Shown: positions 1 through 9,202, counted from the first letter of the stretch. The stretch: 29,926 bases of DNA from RGIG5952 sp045627605 (GCA_045627605.1 JAZQOA010000058.1:1-29926); one strand, 5' to 3'. Program-made: numbers and translations. The notes: a model not told the origin generated them from the sequence alone.

Positions 1-26
1 AGCGCCGGCCGGAATCGGCCGGCGCT
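1..26. terminator. GC-rich perfect hairpin at window start
   Basis: An 11-bp perfect inverted repeat (1-11 with 16-26) encloses a 4-base loop, GAAT. It lies 35 bases upstream of metG and probably closes the transcript of a gene to the left of the window. No T-run follows on the + strand, so it is a hairpin of terminator type rather than a proven intrinsic terminator. Confidence 0.45.
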
Positions 27-61
27 TAAGGCATAGGGATGATGACTTTGGATTTTGCAAA

Positions 62-2059
62 ATGGAAAAGAGACGCATAATTGTGACTTCGGCGCTGCCC
101 TACGCAAATGGCGCCATCCACATCGGCCACCTGGTGGAGTACCTGCAGACGGATTTCTGGGTGAGGTTCCAGAAGATGCGCGGCAACGAGTGCGTCTACA
201 TCTGCGCCGACGACACGCATGGCACGCCGATCATGGTGCGCGCCCGCAAGGAGGGCATCACGCCCGAGCAGCTCATCGCGCGCAGCCACGAGCAGCACTC
301 GCGGGATTTCGCTGACTTCGGCGTAAATTTCGACAACTACTACTCGACCAACTCCCCTGAGAACAAGGAGTTTTGCCTCGGCATTTACAAGCGCATGGTC
401 GAGGAAAAGGCCCTTTCGTCGAAGATGATGCCGCAGATGTACTGCGAGCACGACAAGATGTTCCTGCCCGACCGCTTCATCAAGGGTACATGCCCCAAGT
501 GCGGCGCCACCAACCAGTATGGCGACAGTTGCGACAAGTGCGGCTCCACCTACGAGCCGACCGACCTGGTCGACGCCCATTGCGCAATTTGCGGTGGCAA
601 GCCCGTGATGAAAGACAGCGAGCATCTTTACTTCGAGCTCGAACCGCAGCGTGACTTCCTTGCGAAGTGGCTGCCCGAACACACGTCGCCCGATGTCGCC
701 AACAAGCTTATGGAGTGGTTCGGCGAACCCCTCCGCGGCTGGGACATCTCGCGTGATGCTCCTTATTTTGGCTTTGAAATCCCCGACCACCCCGGCAAGT
801 TTTTCTACGTGTGGCTTGACGCTCCCGTCGGCTACATGGCGTCGCTCAAGAACTGGTGCGGCAAGCACGGCGAAACGTTCGAGGACTGGTGGCAGAATGA
901 GAAGTCGGAAGTCTACCACTTCATCGGCAAGGACATCGTCCGTTTCCACTGCCTCTTCTGGCCCTCGATGCTCAAGGTTGGCGGTTTCCGCGGCCCAACC
1001 AAGGTTTTTGTGCATGGGTTCCTCACGGTCAATGGCGAGAAAATGTCGAAAACCAAAGGCACCTTTGTAAGTGCCCGCACCTACCTTGACCATCTTGACC
1101 CAATGTATCTGCGCTTCTATTACGCCTGCAAGCTTGGTGGCTCGACGGACGACATCGACCTCAATCTCGGCGATTTCGTTTCGCGTGTCAATTCCGACCT
1201 TGTCGGCAAGATCACGAACCTTGCGTCGCGCGGTGCCCAAATGCTGCATAAGAACCTGGGCGGACAGGCGGGCGAAATGGACGACGAGGGGCATGTCATT
1301 TGGCGCGAGGCCTGCGAAAAGGCCGGTGAAATCGCCGAGCTCTATGAGAACCGCGAGTTCAGCCAGGTGTTGACCGCCGTCCGCGAGATTGCCGAGGAAG
1401 CCAACCGCTATTTCGACATGAAGGCGCCGTGGGCGCTTGTCAAGACCAACCCCGAAGAGGCACGCAAGGTGTTGACGAGCATCCTCAACATTTTCCGTGC
1501 GATGGCGATCTATCTGAAGCCGATCCTGCCTGACTATGCCGACAAGGTGGCCCGCCTCTTTGGCGAGGAACCCTATGCCTGGGGAGATGTCGCGAAAGAG
1601 TTCGAGAACCGCGCGGTCGGCAAGTATGAGTACCTGGCCGTCCGCGTTGATCCAGCCAAGGTCGATGCGATGGTTGAGGCGAGCAGGGTCAATCAGGTGC
1701 CCGCCGCCCCGGCGATCAAACCCATTGCCCCCGAAATCAAAATCGACGATTTCGCCAAGCTCGACCTTCGCGTCGCCAAGGTCGTCTCCGCCGAGGTCGT
1801 CGAAGGATCCGACAAGCTTCTTAAGCTCCAGCTCGATGTGGGCGAGGGGCGCCTTCGCCAGGTCTTCTCCGGAATCCAGAAGGCCACGACTCCTGAGGCT
1901 TTGGTGGGGAAATCGGTTGTCCTGGTTGCGAACCTCGCCCCCCGCAAGATGCGATTTGGCGTTTCCGAGGGGATGATTGTCTGCTCGCAGGATCCCGATG
2001 GTTCGCTTAGGATGCTTTTCGCCGATGGCGCCGCCCAGCCTGGCGCCACGGTGGGTTGA
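62..2059 (+). CDS. metG: Methionyl-tRNA synthetase, long form with C-terminal tRNA-binding domain
   Basis: Charges tRNA-Met with methionine in the cytoplasm, which is essential for initiation and elongation. The 665-residue product has the class I signatures HIGH (residues 20-23) and KMSKT (327-331). Between them is a connective-peptide zinc region with Cys pairs at 144/147, 157/160 and 174/177, as in the two-knuckle form of MetRS. Residues from about 560 to the end form the Trbp111/EMAPII-like OB-fold that aids dimerisation and tRNA binding. The length is normal for this long form. The ATG at 62 is chosen because the family begins a few residues before the first beta strand (IIVTSALPYANG). 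No convincing Shine-Dalgarno precedes it. It is co-directional with hydF, which starts 34 bases after the TGA, so the two may be cotranscribed. Confidence 0.97.
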   Translation: MEKRRIIVTSALPYANGAIHIGHLVEYLQTDFWVRFQKMRGNECVYICADDTHGTPIMVRARKEGITPEQLIARSHEQHSRDFADFGVNFDNYYSTNSPENKEFCLGIYKRMVEEKALSSKMMPQMYCEHDKMFLPDRFIKGTCPKCGATNQYGDSCDKCGSTYEPTDLVDAHCAICGGKPVMKDSEHLYFELEPQRDFLAKWLPEHTSPDVANKLMEWFGEPLRGWDISRDAPYFGFEIPDHPGKFFYVWLDAPVGYMASLKNWCGKHGETFEDWWQNEKSEVYHFIGKDIVRFHCLFWPSMLKVGGFRGPTKVFVHGFLTVNGEKMSKTKGTFVSARTYLDHLDPMYLRFYYACKLGGSTDDIDLNLGDFVSRVNSDLVGKITNLASRGAQMLHKNLGGQAGEMDDEGHVIWREACEKAGEIAELYENREFSQVLTAVREIAEEANRYFDMKAPWALVKTNPEEARKVLTSILNIFRAMAIYLKPILPDYADKVARLFGEEPYAWGDVAKEFENRAVGKYEYLAVRVDPAKVDAMVEASRVNQVPAAPAIKPIAPEIKIDDFAKLDLRVAKVVSAEVVEGSDKLLKLQLDVGEGRLRQVFSGIQKATTPEALVGKSVVLVANLAPRKMRFGVSEGMIVCSQDPDGSLRMLFADGAAQPGATVG

Positions 2060-2093
2060 GCTTCCTTTCCCTCGCATTTGGACAGGTGTCGCC

Positions 2094-3293
2094 ATGGCGA
2101 TGAACGACACGCCTAACGGCGAGCGTACGCGGATTGTGCTGCTGGGCCGATGCAATGTCGGCAAGTCAAGCCTTGTCAACGCGCTTGCAGGCCAACCCGT
2201 CGCGATTGTCTCGGACGTTCGGGGCACGACAACCGACCCCGTCCGCAAGGCGATGGAAATCCTGCCGCTCGGCCCCGTTCTTCTTTGCGATACGCCCGGG
2301 CTTGATGATGCCGGTGAACTTGGCGAACTCCGTATGTCGCGGACGCGCACAGAACTTCGCCAAGCCGACCTTGCGCTTGTCGTTGTGGATGCGGCCCTTG
2401 GCGTGGGCGATGCCGAACGTGCGATTGTCCAGGAAGTAAAGGCGCTGGGTATTCCGGGCATAGTCGCCCTCAACCGTGCCGACTTGTCCCCCGTTTCGGG
2501 CGAAGCCCTTGCGGAGGTTTCAGCCAAGGTCGGATTGCCGGCGTTGGCCGTTTCGGCAACGGGCGGGCAGGGAATTGACGACTTGAAGCGCGCACTGGTG
2601 AAGGCCCTTCCAGAAGAGCCGGATGTCCTTCGCCTTGCTGCGGATTTTGTGAAGCCGGGAGACGTGGTCGTGTTGGTTGTCCCGATTGACAAGGCAGCAC
2701 CCAAGGGACGACTGATCCTCCCTCAGCAGCAAGTCATCCGCGACTTGCTTGATGTGGGTGCGATGCCGTTTGTCGTCCGCGACACAGAACTCGCCTCCGC
2801 GCTGGATGGACTCAAGACCCCGCCAGCGCTTGTCATCACTGATTCCCAGGCGTTCAGAAAAGTCGCGGGAATCGTCCCTGCGGAAATACCTCTCACATCC
2901 TTCTCGATACTCTTCGCGCGCTACAAAGGCGATTTGAAGGCGTTGGCGGCAGGTGCCCGTGCTGTGGCGGGGCTTAAGGACGGCGACAAGATTCTCATTG
3001 CCGAGGGGTGTACCCACCACCGGCAGGATGATGACATCGGCACGGTGAAAATCCCCAACATGTTGCTGAAGGCGACGGGGCGAAAATTAGTCTTCGAGCA
3101 CTGCGCAGGAATGGGATACCCTGATAATCTCGCGGACTACGCGCTCGTCGTTCACTGCGGGGGGTGCATGCTTGGCCGGAGGGAGATGCTCGCGCGCATT
3201 CACGCGGCGCAGGCTGCGGGCGTGCCGATTGTCAACTATGGCGTCCTTATTGCGGCGCTGACCGGCGTCCTTGACCGCGCACTTCTGCAATAG
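2094..3293 (+). CDS. hydF: [FeFe]-hydrogenase H-cluster maturation GTPase HydF
   Basis: Scaffold GTPase that, with the radical-SAM proteins HydE and HydG, assembles and delivers the 2Fe subcluster to HydA. The 399-residue product starts with a TrmE/Era-type G domain (Walker A G18-S26, then a DTPG switch II motif). It ends with the HydF cluster-binding signature C306-x-H308, about 45 residues, then H354-C355-x-x-C358. This matches the family pattern CxH...HCxxC and separates it from other Era-like GTPases. The frame is open further upstream, but ATG 2094 has an AGG seven bases before it and gives the family's usual length of about 400 residues. hydE, hydG and a hydrogenase gene are not in this window. 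Its TAG is separated by one base from the stop of the opposing glycosyltransferase gene, leaving no room for a terminator. Confidence 0.95.
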   Translation: MAMNDTPNGERTRIVLLGRCNVGKSSLVNALAGQPVAIVSDVRGTTTDPVRKAMEILPLGPVLLCDTPGLDDAGELGELRMSRTRTELRQADLALVVVDAALGVGDAERAIVQEVKALGIPGIVALNRADLSPVSGEALAEVSAKVGLPALAVSATGGQGIDDLKRALVKALPEEPDVLRLAADFVKPGDVVVLVVPIDKAAPKGRLILPQQQVIRDLLDVGAMPFVVRDTELASALDGLKTPPALVITDSQAFRKVAGIVPAEIPLTSFSILFARYKGDLKALAAGARAVAGLKDGDKILIAEGCTHHRQDDDIGTVKIPNMLLKATGRKLVFEHCAGMGYPDNLADYALVVHCGGCMLGRREMLARIHAAQAAGVPIVNYGVLIAALTGVLDRALLQ

Positions 3294-3294
3294 G

Positions 3295-4404
3295 TCATGG
3301 TTTCATGTACGTATTGAAAAAGCGAGTGGAGTCCCAAGTGTAGCGGTCAAGGGCCGTTTGGCGTGCTTCGTGGCCGAGGCGAATGCGGAGTTGTGGATTT
3401 TCAACAAGTTTTTCGATGGCTGCCGCAAATTCTTCCGGGGTGTCGGCGGCAATACCGCCACCCTGGTCAAACTTCTCGGCAAGCGAGGAAATCGTGGTGT
3501 GGATAACGGGGAGTGCCGTGAGCATGCCTTGGACCGTGGTCTGGGAGAAGGTTTCCATGAGGCGCCCGTCGGAGGACCTGTTGCGCGATGGCACGATCAG
3601 GGCGTCCATACCGCGGAGAAAGTCAGGGACATTGTCCGCGTTTGTCCAGGGATGCTGGATGACGCCTGAATCAGCAGGCAGTTCGCGCGGGGTGCGGAAG
3701 GCCTTGACATGGAGCCGTGCCTGCCTGCGGATTTCCGGCGGGAGAAGGGCGAAGGCCGCGAGCGCGGTGTCCGCTCCCTTCCAGTCGCTTTCCATGTCGC
3801 CGAGAAGACAGAAATTGACAATGCCGTCATTGGGCCTGGACTGTTCAGCGGGGTGAAAATCACCGGCATTGGCGATTCCGTAGTCGGCGGAGACTGAGGC
3901 GAGCGTCTTGTACTTCCTGAATTCGCTTGCGATTTGGCCGCAGACGCAGACGATGGAGCCTGGAAGGTCTGAAACGGCGGTGGCGAACCGTCGGCTTGGC
4001 ATCTTGTGCGCGAAGACCACGGCCTTGTCAAAGGCCCCGAGGCGTTTCATCATGCGGAGGGCGGGTATGGCGCCGTTGACGTCGTTGGCGACGAAGAGCA
4101 CGGGAAAACGGTTTGCTTTGAAGGTTTCCGCAACGATGGCGAAAGCGGCGGCGAGGCAGGTGAGGGCCGGGTGAATCAAGGTGGGGATGGGGCAAGTCCT
4201 GAGATTTTTGCCCGCGAATTTCCGAACGGCGGGTTCCCATGACTTGTGTAGCGGCAGGAAGATGTCGTGGCCGGCGTCCGTAAGATCGCGGACAAGATTG
4301 AGGTTGAAAAGTTCCACGCCCCGAAGCGGTGCGTTAGGCCGAACCGGCTTGAGGAAGACCTTCTCGAAGAAGGCGATTTCATTTTTCACGCAAGGTGTCT
4401 TCAT
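3295..4404 (-). CDS. GT4-like (GT-B fold) glycosyltransferase
   Basis: Probable sugar transferase acting at the cytoplasmic face of the membrane in surface-glycan assembly; the donor and acceptor are unknown. The 369-residue product has the two-Rossmann layout of GT-B enzymes. The C-terminal half carries the nucleotide-sugar region of the GT4 family (DALIVPS, then an ME...QGMLTALPVI stretch corresponding to the E-x7-E loop). The N-terminus (LRGVELFN, DAGHDIFLPLH) is the acceptor domain. ATG 4404 has a GAGG just upstream and lies 26 bases inside the end of the polymerase gene, suggesting translational coupling. It is the last gene of the leftward operon starting with the TMEM43-like gene. Confidence 0.85.
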   Translation of the reverse strand: MKTPCVKNEIAFFEKVFLKPVRPNAPLRGVELFNLNLVRDLTDAGHDIFLPLHKSWEPAVRKFAGKNLRTCPIPTLIHPALTCLAAAFAIVAETFKANRFPVLFVANDVNGAIPALRMMKRLGAFDKAVVFAHKMPSRRFATAVSDLPGSIVCVCGQIASEFRKYKTLASVSADYGIANAGDFHPAEQSRPNDGIVNFCLLGDMESDWKGADTALAAFALLPPEIRRQARLHVKAFRTPRELPADSGVIQHPWTNADNVPDFLRGMDALIVPSRNRSSDGRLMETFSQTTVQGMLTALPVIHTTISSLAEKFDQGGGIAADTPEEFAAAIEKLVENPQLRIRLGHEARQTALDRYTWDSTRFFNTYMKP

Positions 4405-5737
4405 TGAGCCTCATGAAAAACGGAGCGGAAAAACCAAGCGAGAGGGAGTAGAGCGGGATGACGGCGGCATCCGCGAGATTGTATTCCACCAGGCCGAAGA
4501 GGATGAGTGCGGCGAGCATCGCGAATGGGGCGGTCAACGCGGTGGACTCTGGGTGTCTCTCGCTTTCCCGGGCGAGCCGAGCCGCCGAATGAAGCGCCAT
4601 GAGCATCCAGGTCGCCCAGATGCCGAGCCCCAGGTAGCCGAAGTCGACAAAGACTTGCAGCGGTACGCTGTGGACATGGGTCCTGTTGCGTTCCACATGG
4701 CGGTCAATGCTTCTCATTTTCTCGGCGGTTAAGGCTCGGAAGCCAATGCCATAGGGGTGTTCGTCGTGGAGGGCCGGAACGATCTTTGTCCACATGAGGA
4801 CGCGGCCGCCGCTTTTCAATCTGAATTCGGCGGGAAGATCGGCGAAGCGTGCGCGCACTTGCGGGACGGAGAACGCCGCCAGACAAACGCAGGCGAGGAG
4901 GAGCAGGGATTTCCACCAGCGGATGCGCGTGGCGAGAATGACGAATGACAGGCCAACGCCGACAAGAAGCGGTCCGCGCTTGCAGGTGAGGATCAGCCCC
5001 GCGACAATGAGAATCGTTCCTGTCATTTTTGCGAGGTCAAACTTGAACTGTTCGCCGCGACGGGGGAGAAGCAGGCAGACGGATGTGATCAGCGCGACCA
5101 TGAGACGCTGCGCGTCGCGCATGGTGCCGAGCGTGGTGAAGGCGTAGTAGAAGGAAGGGGGCCGACCACCCCAAGGCGCCCAAACCTCGGATGTCAGCGC
5201 TTTGTCGAGGGCGGCGTCGAGTCCGAGCGAGGCGGCAACGGCATGAAGCACCGCGGGGAGCCCCGTCGCCGTGCCAGCGGCGATTTGCCGTGCCGTCGGG
5301 AAGTTGACCTGGAGCCAGGCCAGCGCCGGGTGGAGGACGAGGATGACGCCCCCCAGCATGATGCCGCCCAGGGAGAGCGCAGTGAGGACTTTTACGAGGC
5401 GCTCCCTTGACGTTGTCAATGCGGAGGCGAGCGGTATGGCGAGGAACCAGGCGAGTTTCGTTATCTTTCTGAGGCCGCGTGCCGGGGTGATGAGGTCGTC
5501 GGTGTTGTGTGCGGCGATGATGGCGCCGCCGACGAGGGCAATCGCCAGGTAAAGGAGCCATCCCGCCGTTGGCCCGTTCAGTCTGAAGTGGGCGCGGTCG
5601 TCGTGGCGGGCGAGTGCCGCGACGAAGGAGGCGACGAGCGCCGCGCGCGCCAGCGGCATCGAGACCATGGCCAGGAAGGCGAAGGCCAGGAAGAGCGTCC
5701 ACGCGGGGTCGTCCTTGATTTTCTGCCAGATACCCAA
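4379..5737 (-). CDS. O-antigen ligase/polymerase-like membrane protein (Wzy_C type)
   Basis: Multi-spanning inner-membrane protein of about 452 residues, with many hydrophobic helices. A large periplasmic loop near the C-terminus contains GRVLMWTKIVPALHDEHPYG and, downstream, an HVHSVPLQ motif. This is the arrangement of the Wzy_C/WaaL family, which joins lipid-linked glycans to acceptors or polymerises repeat units. The frame is open far upstream, but that stretch is Arg/Pro-rich and out-of-frame in character. I place the start at TTG 5737 because AAAGGAG ends eight bases before it and the next residues (GIWQKIKDD) lead straight into the first helix. It begins five bases after the rhamnosidase stop, so it is in the same operon. 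Whether it is a ligase or a polymerase cannot be told from sequence alone. Confidence 0.84.
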   Translation of the reverse strand: MGIWQKIKDDPAWTLFLAFAFLAMVSMPLARAALVASFVAALARHDDRAHFRLNGPTAGWLLYLAIALVGGAIIAAHNTDDLITPARGLRKITKLAWFLAIPLASALTTSRERLVKVLTALSLGGIMLGGVILVLHPALAWLQVNFPTARQIAAGTATGLPAVLHAVAASLGLDAALDKALTSEVWAPWGGRPPSFYYAFTTLGTMRDAQRLMVALITSVCLLLPRRGEQFKFDLAKMTGTILIVAGLILTCKRGPLLVGVGLSFVILATRIRWWKSLLLLACVCLAAFSVPQVRARFADLPAEFRLKSGGRVLMWTKIVPALHDEHPYGIGFRALTAEKMRSIDRHVERNRTHVHSVPLQVFVDFGYLGLGIWATWMLMALHSAARLARESERHPESTALTAPFAMLAALILFGLVEYNLADAAVIPLYSLSLGFSAPFFMRLNEDTLREK

Positions 5738-5742
5738 GGCGG

Positions 5743-7965
5743 TTACTCCTTTGTCTGGAGATCCAGTGAGAATCGGTTTTCGCCTTCTGTGAGTTGGCGC
5801 TCGGCGCCGGCGAGGACGAAACGCGCCCTGACGCCTTTCGGGATGGTGACGGAGATGTCGGCCTTGTCGCCGTTGAGCGCGTAGGCCGCGGCGATATCTC
5901 CGGCGGGAATCTTGCGTTTCCCGGAGAAGGCCGGCAGCTCGGCGGAGAGGTGGGGGGCGACGATGATGTCGCCGTAGCCCGCCTTGCCAGGTTCCTGCCG
6001 GATGCCGAGGAGGAAGTCGAAGAGCGTCGCCGCCGCCGCGCCGAACATCGGGTGGCTGTGTGAGCGGTCGTGAAGCGATCCGGGCCAGTATTCCCAAAGC
6101 GTCGTCGCGCCCAGGCGGCGCATGCCCCCGTAGGATGTCTGGGCGTCGGAGAGGAGGAGCGCGAGCGCGACGTCGCCGTCTCCATGCTCGAAAAGGACGC
6201 GGGTGAGAACGTCCGTTCCGCAGATTCCGGTGTCGAAGGCCTTGAGCTGGCGGTAGCGTGCGACGAGGTTTTCGTATGTGCGCTTGTCGCCGAGGCCGAG
6301 GTCAACGGCGAAGGCGTTTGCCCCCTGGATGTTGCCGATGAAGTTGCCGTCCCAGGTGTTGAAATAGGCGGCCATAATGGCGCTTTTTCGGGCTTGGACG
6401 CGTTGCCTGAGCATTGGAAGGTCGGCTTCGCGGCCCGTAAGGCGGGCGATTTCAATGACGCGGAGGAGCGACTTCACATAGTAGTAGTTGTTGACGAAGG
6501 GGGCGGGCAACGCCACGCTTGCGGGCGTACACCAGTCGCCGAGGCACCAGGCGCCGGCGATGTCGCTGGTGACGAGTCCATTCTCGGAATGGGCCTCGAG
6601 GAAGTCGAAGTAGCGCAGCATCTGCGGGTAGAGCTTCGCCGCCGGGGAGAGATCGCCGTACTGCAGGTAGTATTCGTAGGGGACTTCGACGATGGCGCAG
6701 CCCCAGGCCCCGGGGCCGCCGCCGGAGCAGATGTAGGGCGCGGTGTACTGGACGTGGCCAGAGGCGATGTCCTGGCAGTCTGCGATGTCGCCAATCCACT
6801 TCAGGTAGAAGGCGCGCGCGTCGAGCATGTCCATTGCGGCGTGGGCGCAGAGTTCGCCGTCGCCGGTGTAGCCTCGGCGCTCGATGTGCGGGCAGTCCGA
6901 GGGAATTCCCGCGTGCATGTTGCAGAGCTGGGTGTGGACGTAGGTCCCGTAGATCCAGTCGAGCGTCGCGTTGCCAGAGTGAAAGGCCGAGGATACGGCG
7001 ACGTCGGCATGGATGAAGCGCACGGAAAGGGGCGTGGCGTCTCCCGCGACCTTGAAATAGCGGAAGCCAAACCAGGTGAAGTGCGGGAAGACGACACGCT
7101 GCTTGCCGTCGCAGGTGCAAGTGAAACTCTGCCACCAGCCGTGGCGCTCGTCGAGGGTGCCGTCGGGTGCGAGTTCCTCGGAGAAGAGAACGCGGATTTC
7201 CGTGCCTGCGGGCGCCGAGGTCGCCAGAAGCGGGTAGCCGGTGAGGTTGCGCCCGGCATCGTAGGTGGCGGACGTTGCGTCTCTGCCGATTTCAACGGGC
7301 GCGATTTCCTCTGCGACGCGATCCGGCGGGCACTCCATCGGGAGGTAGTCGGTATCAAGGGACTTGGCGGGCTTTGCGCAGGGCCAGTTTGAATCGTCGA
7401 ACTCCGCCTGCAGGCAGGCGTCGTCGAAGCCGCGGTAGTCTTGGACCTCGGAGGTTGTGAAGTGGTAGATCTTCACGAAACTGTCGCCGACTTTGTCGGC
7501 GGTCGACGACGTGATTTCACGCCGTCCGCCGTTGTCTTTGAGTTCGAGGCGGAAAATGGCCTTCGGCGCGCCGAACCGGGCGTTGTCGAAGGTGTACCAG
7601 CCGCCGCCGAAGTGGAGGGCGACGACATTGTCGCCGTCGCGAAGAAGCGGGGCGACATCGTATTCCGGCACATAGAGGCGATGCCCTGCGACCGTTTCGC
7701 CGTCGGGGTAGTTTCGGCGCGGCTCGTAGTCGGAGGAAAGCGGGAGAAAGTAGTCGTTGGAAACACGCCGCCCGTTGACGAAGCACTCGAAGAATCCAAG
7801 GCCGACGACACGAAGCCGCGCCTGAATCGTGCCGTGTGCCTCGAAATGGCTCCTCAGAATCGGGAAGTTGGGCGTCCCGCTGGGGTCGGGCTTTTGCGCC
7901 GTTTCAAGCTGGTAGTCGCCGGCCGCCACCCATTGGGCGGCTCCGAACATTTCTTCTTGTTTCAT
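5743..7965 (-). CDS. Alpha-L-rhamnosidase, glycoside hydrolase family 78
   Basis: Hydrolyses terminal alpha-L-rhamnose from glycosides or polysaccharides by inversion. The 740-residue product has an N-terminal beta-sandwich carbohydrate-binding region, a jelly-roll, an (alpha/alpha)6 barrel and a C-terminal beta domain, in GH78 order. The acid-catalyst region reads SDCPHIERRGYTGDGE with Glu at 362, equivalent to the family DCPQRDERLGWTGD box. The second conserved Glu lies in ATTLWEYW (E625), followed by a SHSH segment. There is no signal peptide at the chosen start, so it may act in the cytoplasm. ATG 7965 is supported by AAAAGGAGA a few bases upstream and by the ATGA overlap with the TMEM43-like gene. 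Its position in a glycan-synthesis operon is unusual for a degradative enzyme. Confidence 0.92.
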   Translation of the reverse strand: MKQEEMFGAAQWVAAGDYQLETAQKPDPSGTPNFPILRSHFEAHGTIQARLRVVGLGFFECFVNGRRVSNDYFLPLSSDYEPRRNYPDGETVAGHRLYVPEYDVAPLLRDGDNVVALHFGGGWYTFDNARFGAPKAIFRLELKDNGGRREITSSTADKVGDSFVKIYHFTTSEVQDYRGFDDACLQAEFDDSNWPCAKPAKSLDTDYLPMECPPDRVAEEIAPVEIGRDATSATYDAGRNLTGYPLLATSAPAGTEIRVLFSEELAPDGTLDERHGWWQSFTCTCDGKQRVVFPHFTWFGFRYFKVAGDATPLSVRFIHADVAVSSAFHSGNATLDWIYGTYVHTQLCNMHAGIPSDCPHIERRGYTGDGELCAHAAMDMLDARAFYLKWIGDIADCQDIASGHVQYTAPYICSGGGPGAWGCAIVEVPYEYYLQYGDLSPAAKLYPQMLRYFDFLEAHSENGLVTSDIAGAWCLGDWCTPASVALPAPFVNNYYYVKSLLRVIEIARLTGREADLPMLRQRVQARKSAIMAAYFNTWDGNFIGNIQGANAFAVDLGLGDKRTYENLVARYRQLKAFDTGICGTDVLTRVLFEHGDGDVALALLLSDAQTSYGGMRRLGATTLWEYWPGSLHDRSHSHPMFGAAAATLFDFLLGIRQEPGKAGYGDIIVAPHLSAELPAFSGKRKIPAGDIAAAYALNGDKADISVTIPKGVRARFVLAGAERQLTEGENRFSLDLQTKE

Positions 7966-9125
7966 TTGCCGTTCTCCTTTTCGGCATGTGTTTTCTTCCA
8001 AACGAGGTAGCCTGCGCCACCCGCCACGGCCAGGAGCGCGACGGCGAGAACGGGCCGGTAGGTGATCCACGCGATGGCGATTGTGACGAGTGAGACCACG
8101 AGGGCAAGCAGGAACGAAATCGCCGAAATCCCCGCGCCGACAACGCGCCCCAGGAAGGGCATGACGTCCATCAGCACCTTGAGCGGGCCGAGGAGCATGC
8201 CGAAGCCGAGGAACATCACGACGAAACCCAGGATGCGCAGCAAGGTCGTCGCGGTTTTGTTGGCGGATTCCGCGGAGGCGAACATTTCGTCGGCGGTTTT
8301 CGCGCCGTTCGCCTGCAGGAAGAGGCGTCCGCCGTTTTTCGCCGTGTAGGCGGCGAGGGTGTCGCCCTGTTGGACCGCCACGAAGGAGGCGTCGCACGGC
8401 TCGGCGACGGCGAGTGTGATTTTGGCGTCGCCGATGGCCGCTTCAGGCGGCACGTTGGTTGCGCCGGCGACCGAGAAGTAGTAGCCGTAGGTCGTGCGGA
8501 TAAGACCCGGCGGCGCGGCTGCGGGGAGGGCGTTGGTGACGGACGGTGCCGTGACGCCCGAGAGGCGGCCGAGCGAAGGAATGCAGTCGTCCGGGATGCG
8601 GAAGGCGCCGATGGTCACGCCTTTTGCGTATTGGCTCAGGGAGGGGACGGGGAACGCCTCCGGGTTGTCATGGCCGGGCTCATCGAAGTTGCCGCTTGGA
8701 ATCAGGAGACTTGACCAGGTCTTCTTGTAGATGTTGGAGACGATCGTGTCGGAACTGCCTCCCACGTTGATTTTCTCCTCGCTGTGCGTTTCCTCGGTCC
8801 ACTGGTACATTTCGACTTCCCGGAGGAGGGCGAGCGCGGCGAAGTCGCCGTCGAAAAGCGGGTCGGAGAGTGTGCCGTGCACCGTCAGCGGGCCGGAGAA
8901 GTGGATGAGGCGGCCCTGGTTGCCGGGGTCGATTTGCGACGGATTGACGGGAATCGTAGCCGCGGCGCCTTCCTTAAGGGCGCGGGCGCGTTTTACGGCG
9001 CGGCCCTCGTTCCAGAAAAGGAGCGCGATTGCGCCGAAAACAAGGAAAAGCCCCGTGAGCATTCCCTTGAATGCGCCACCGAGCCGGCCGAAGTATCCCT
9101 GGTGCAGGGTCGAGTTTTTCGCCAT
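7962..9125 (-). CDS. TMEM43 (LUMA) family membrane protein
   Basis: A 387-residue membrane protein with one N-terminal hydrophobic helix (about residues 21-40), a long soluble middle domain, and four or so C-terminal helices. The C-terminal pattern (GFGMLLGPLKVLMDVMPFLG, then VGAGISAISFLLAL and IAIAWITYRPVL) is that of the TMEM43 family. That family is known from animal inner nuclear membranes and scattered in bacteria, where its role is unknown. It is the first gene of the leftward operon and overlaps the GH78 gene by four bases. ATG 9125 has an AAAGG about eight bases upstream. The mature middle domain would face the periplasm if both termini are cytoplasmic; this topology is inferred. Confidence 0.86.
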   Translation of the reverse strand: MAKNSTLHQGYFGRLGGAFKGMLTGLFLVFGAIALLFWNEGRAVKRARALKEGAAATIPVNPSQIDPGNQGRLIHFSGPLTVHGTLSDPLFDGDFAALALLREVEMYQWTEETHSEEKINVGGSSDTIVSNIYKKTWSSLLIPSGNFDEPGHDNPEAFPVPSLSQYAKGVTIGAFRIPDDCIPSLGRLSGVTAPSVTNALPAAAPPGLIRTTYGYYFSVAGATNVPPEAAIGDAKITLAVAEPCDASFVAVQQGDTLAAYTAKNGGRLFLQANGAKTADEMFASAESANKTATTLLRILGFVVMFLGFGMLLGPLKVLMDVMPFLGRVVGAGISAISFLLALVVSLVTIAIAWITYRPVLAVALLAVAGGAGYLVWKKTHAEKENGK

Positions 9126-9164
9126 GGAGTATGCCTTTCGCGGAACCGAATGGAAACACTATAA

Positions 9165-9173
9165 ATAATAGCA
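9165..9173 (-). promoter_or_regulatory. Extended -10 promoter candidate for the TMEM43/glycan operon
   Basis: Read on the minus strand this is TGC-TATTAT, an extended -10 element 40 bases upstream of the operon's first ATG, with no good -35 box. It lies back to back with the cytX -10 element at 9187-9192, so the two promoters share one short divergent region. Confidence 0.4.
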
Positions 9174-9183
9174 AAAAAGACTG

Positions 9184-9192
9184 TGGTATAAT
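9184..9192 (+). promoter_or_regulatory. Extended -10 promoter of the cytX riboswitch transcript
   Basis: TG-G-TATAAT is a consensus extended -10 box. The predicted start of transcription, near 9199, falls just before the first helix of the TPP riboswitch. No good -35 element is visible at the usual distance. Confidence 0.6.
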
Positions 9193-9202
9193 AGTTGCCG
9201 TA

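Noticed and set aside
26..2704. A very long minus-strand open frame opposite metG and hydF
   Set aside because: It is a mirror of two well-identified genes in GC-rich DNA, resembles no protein family I know and crosses the metG-hydF boundary.
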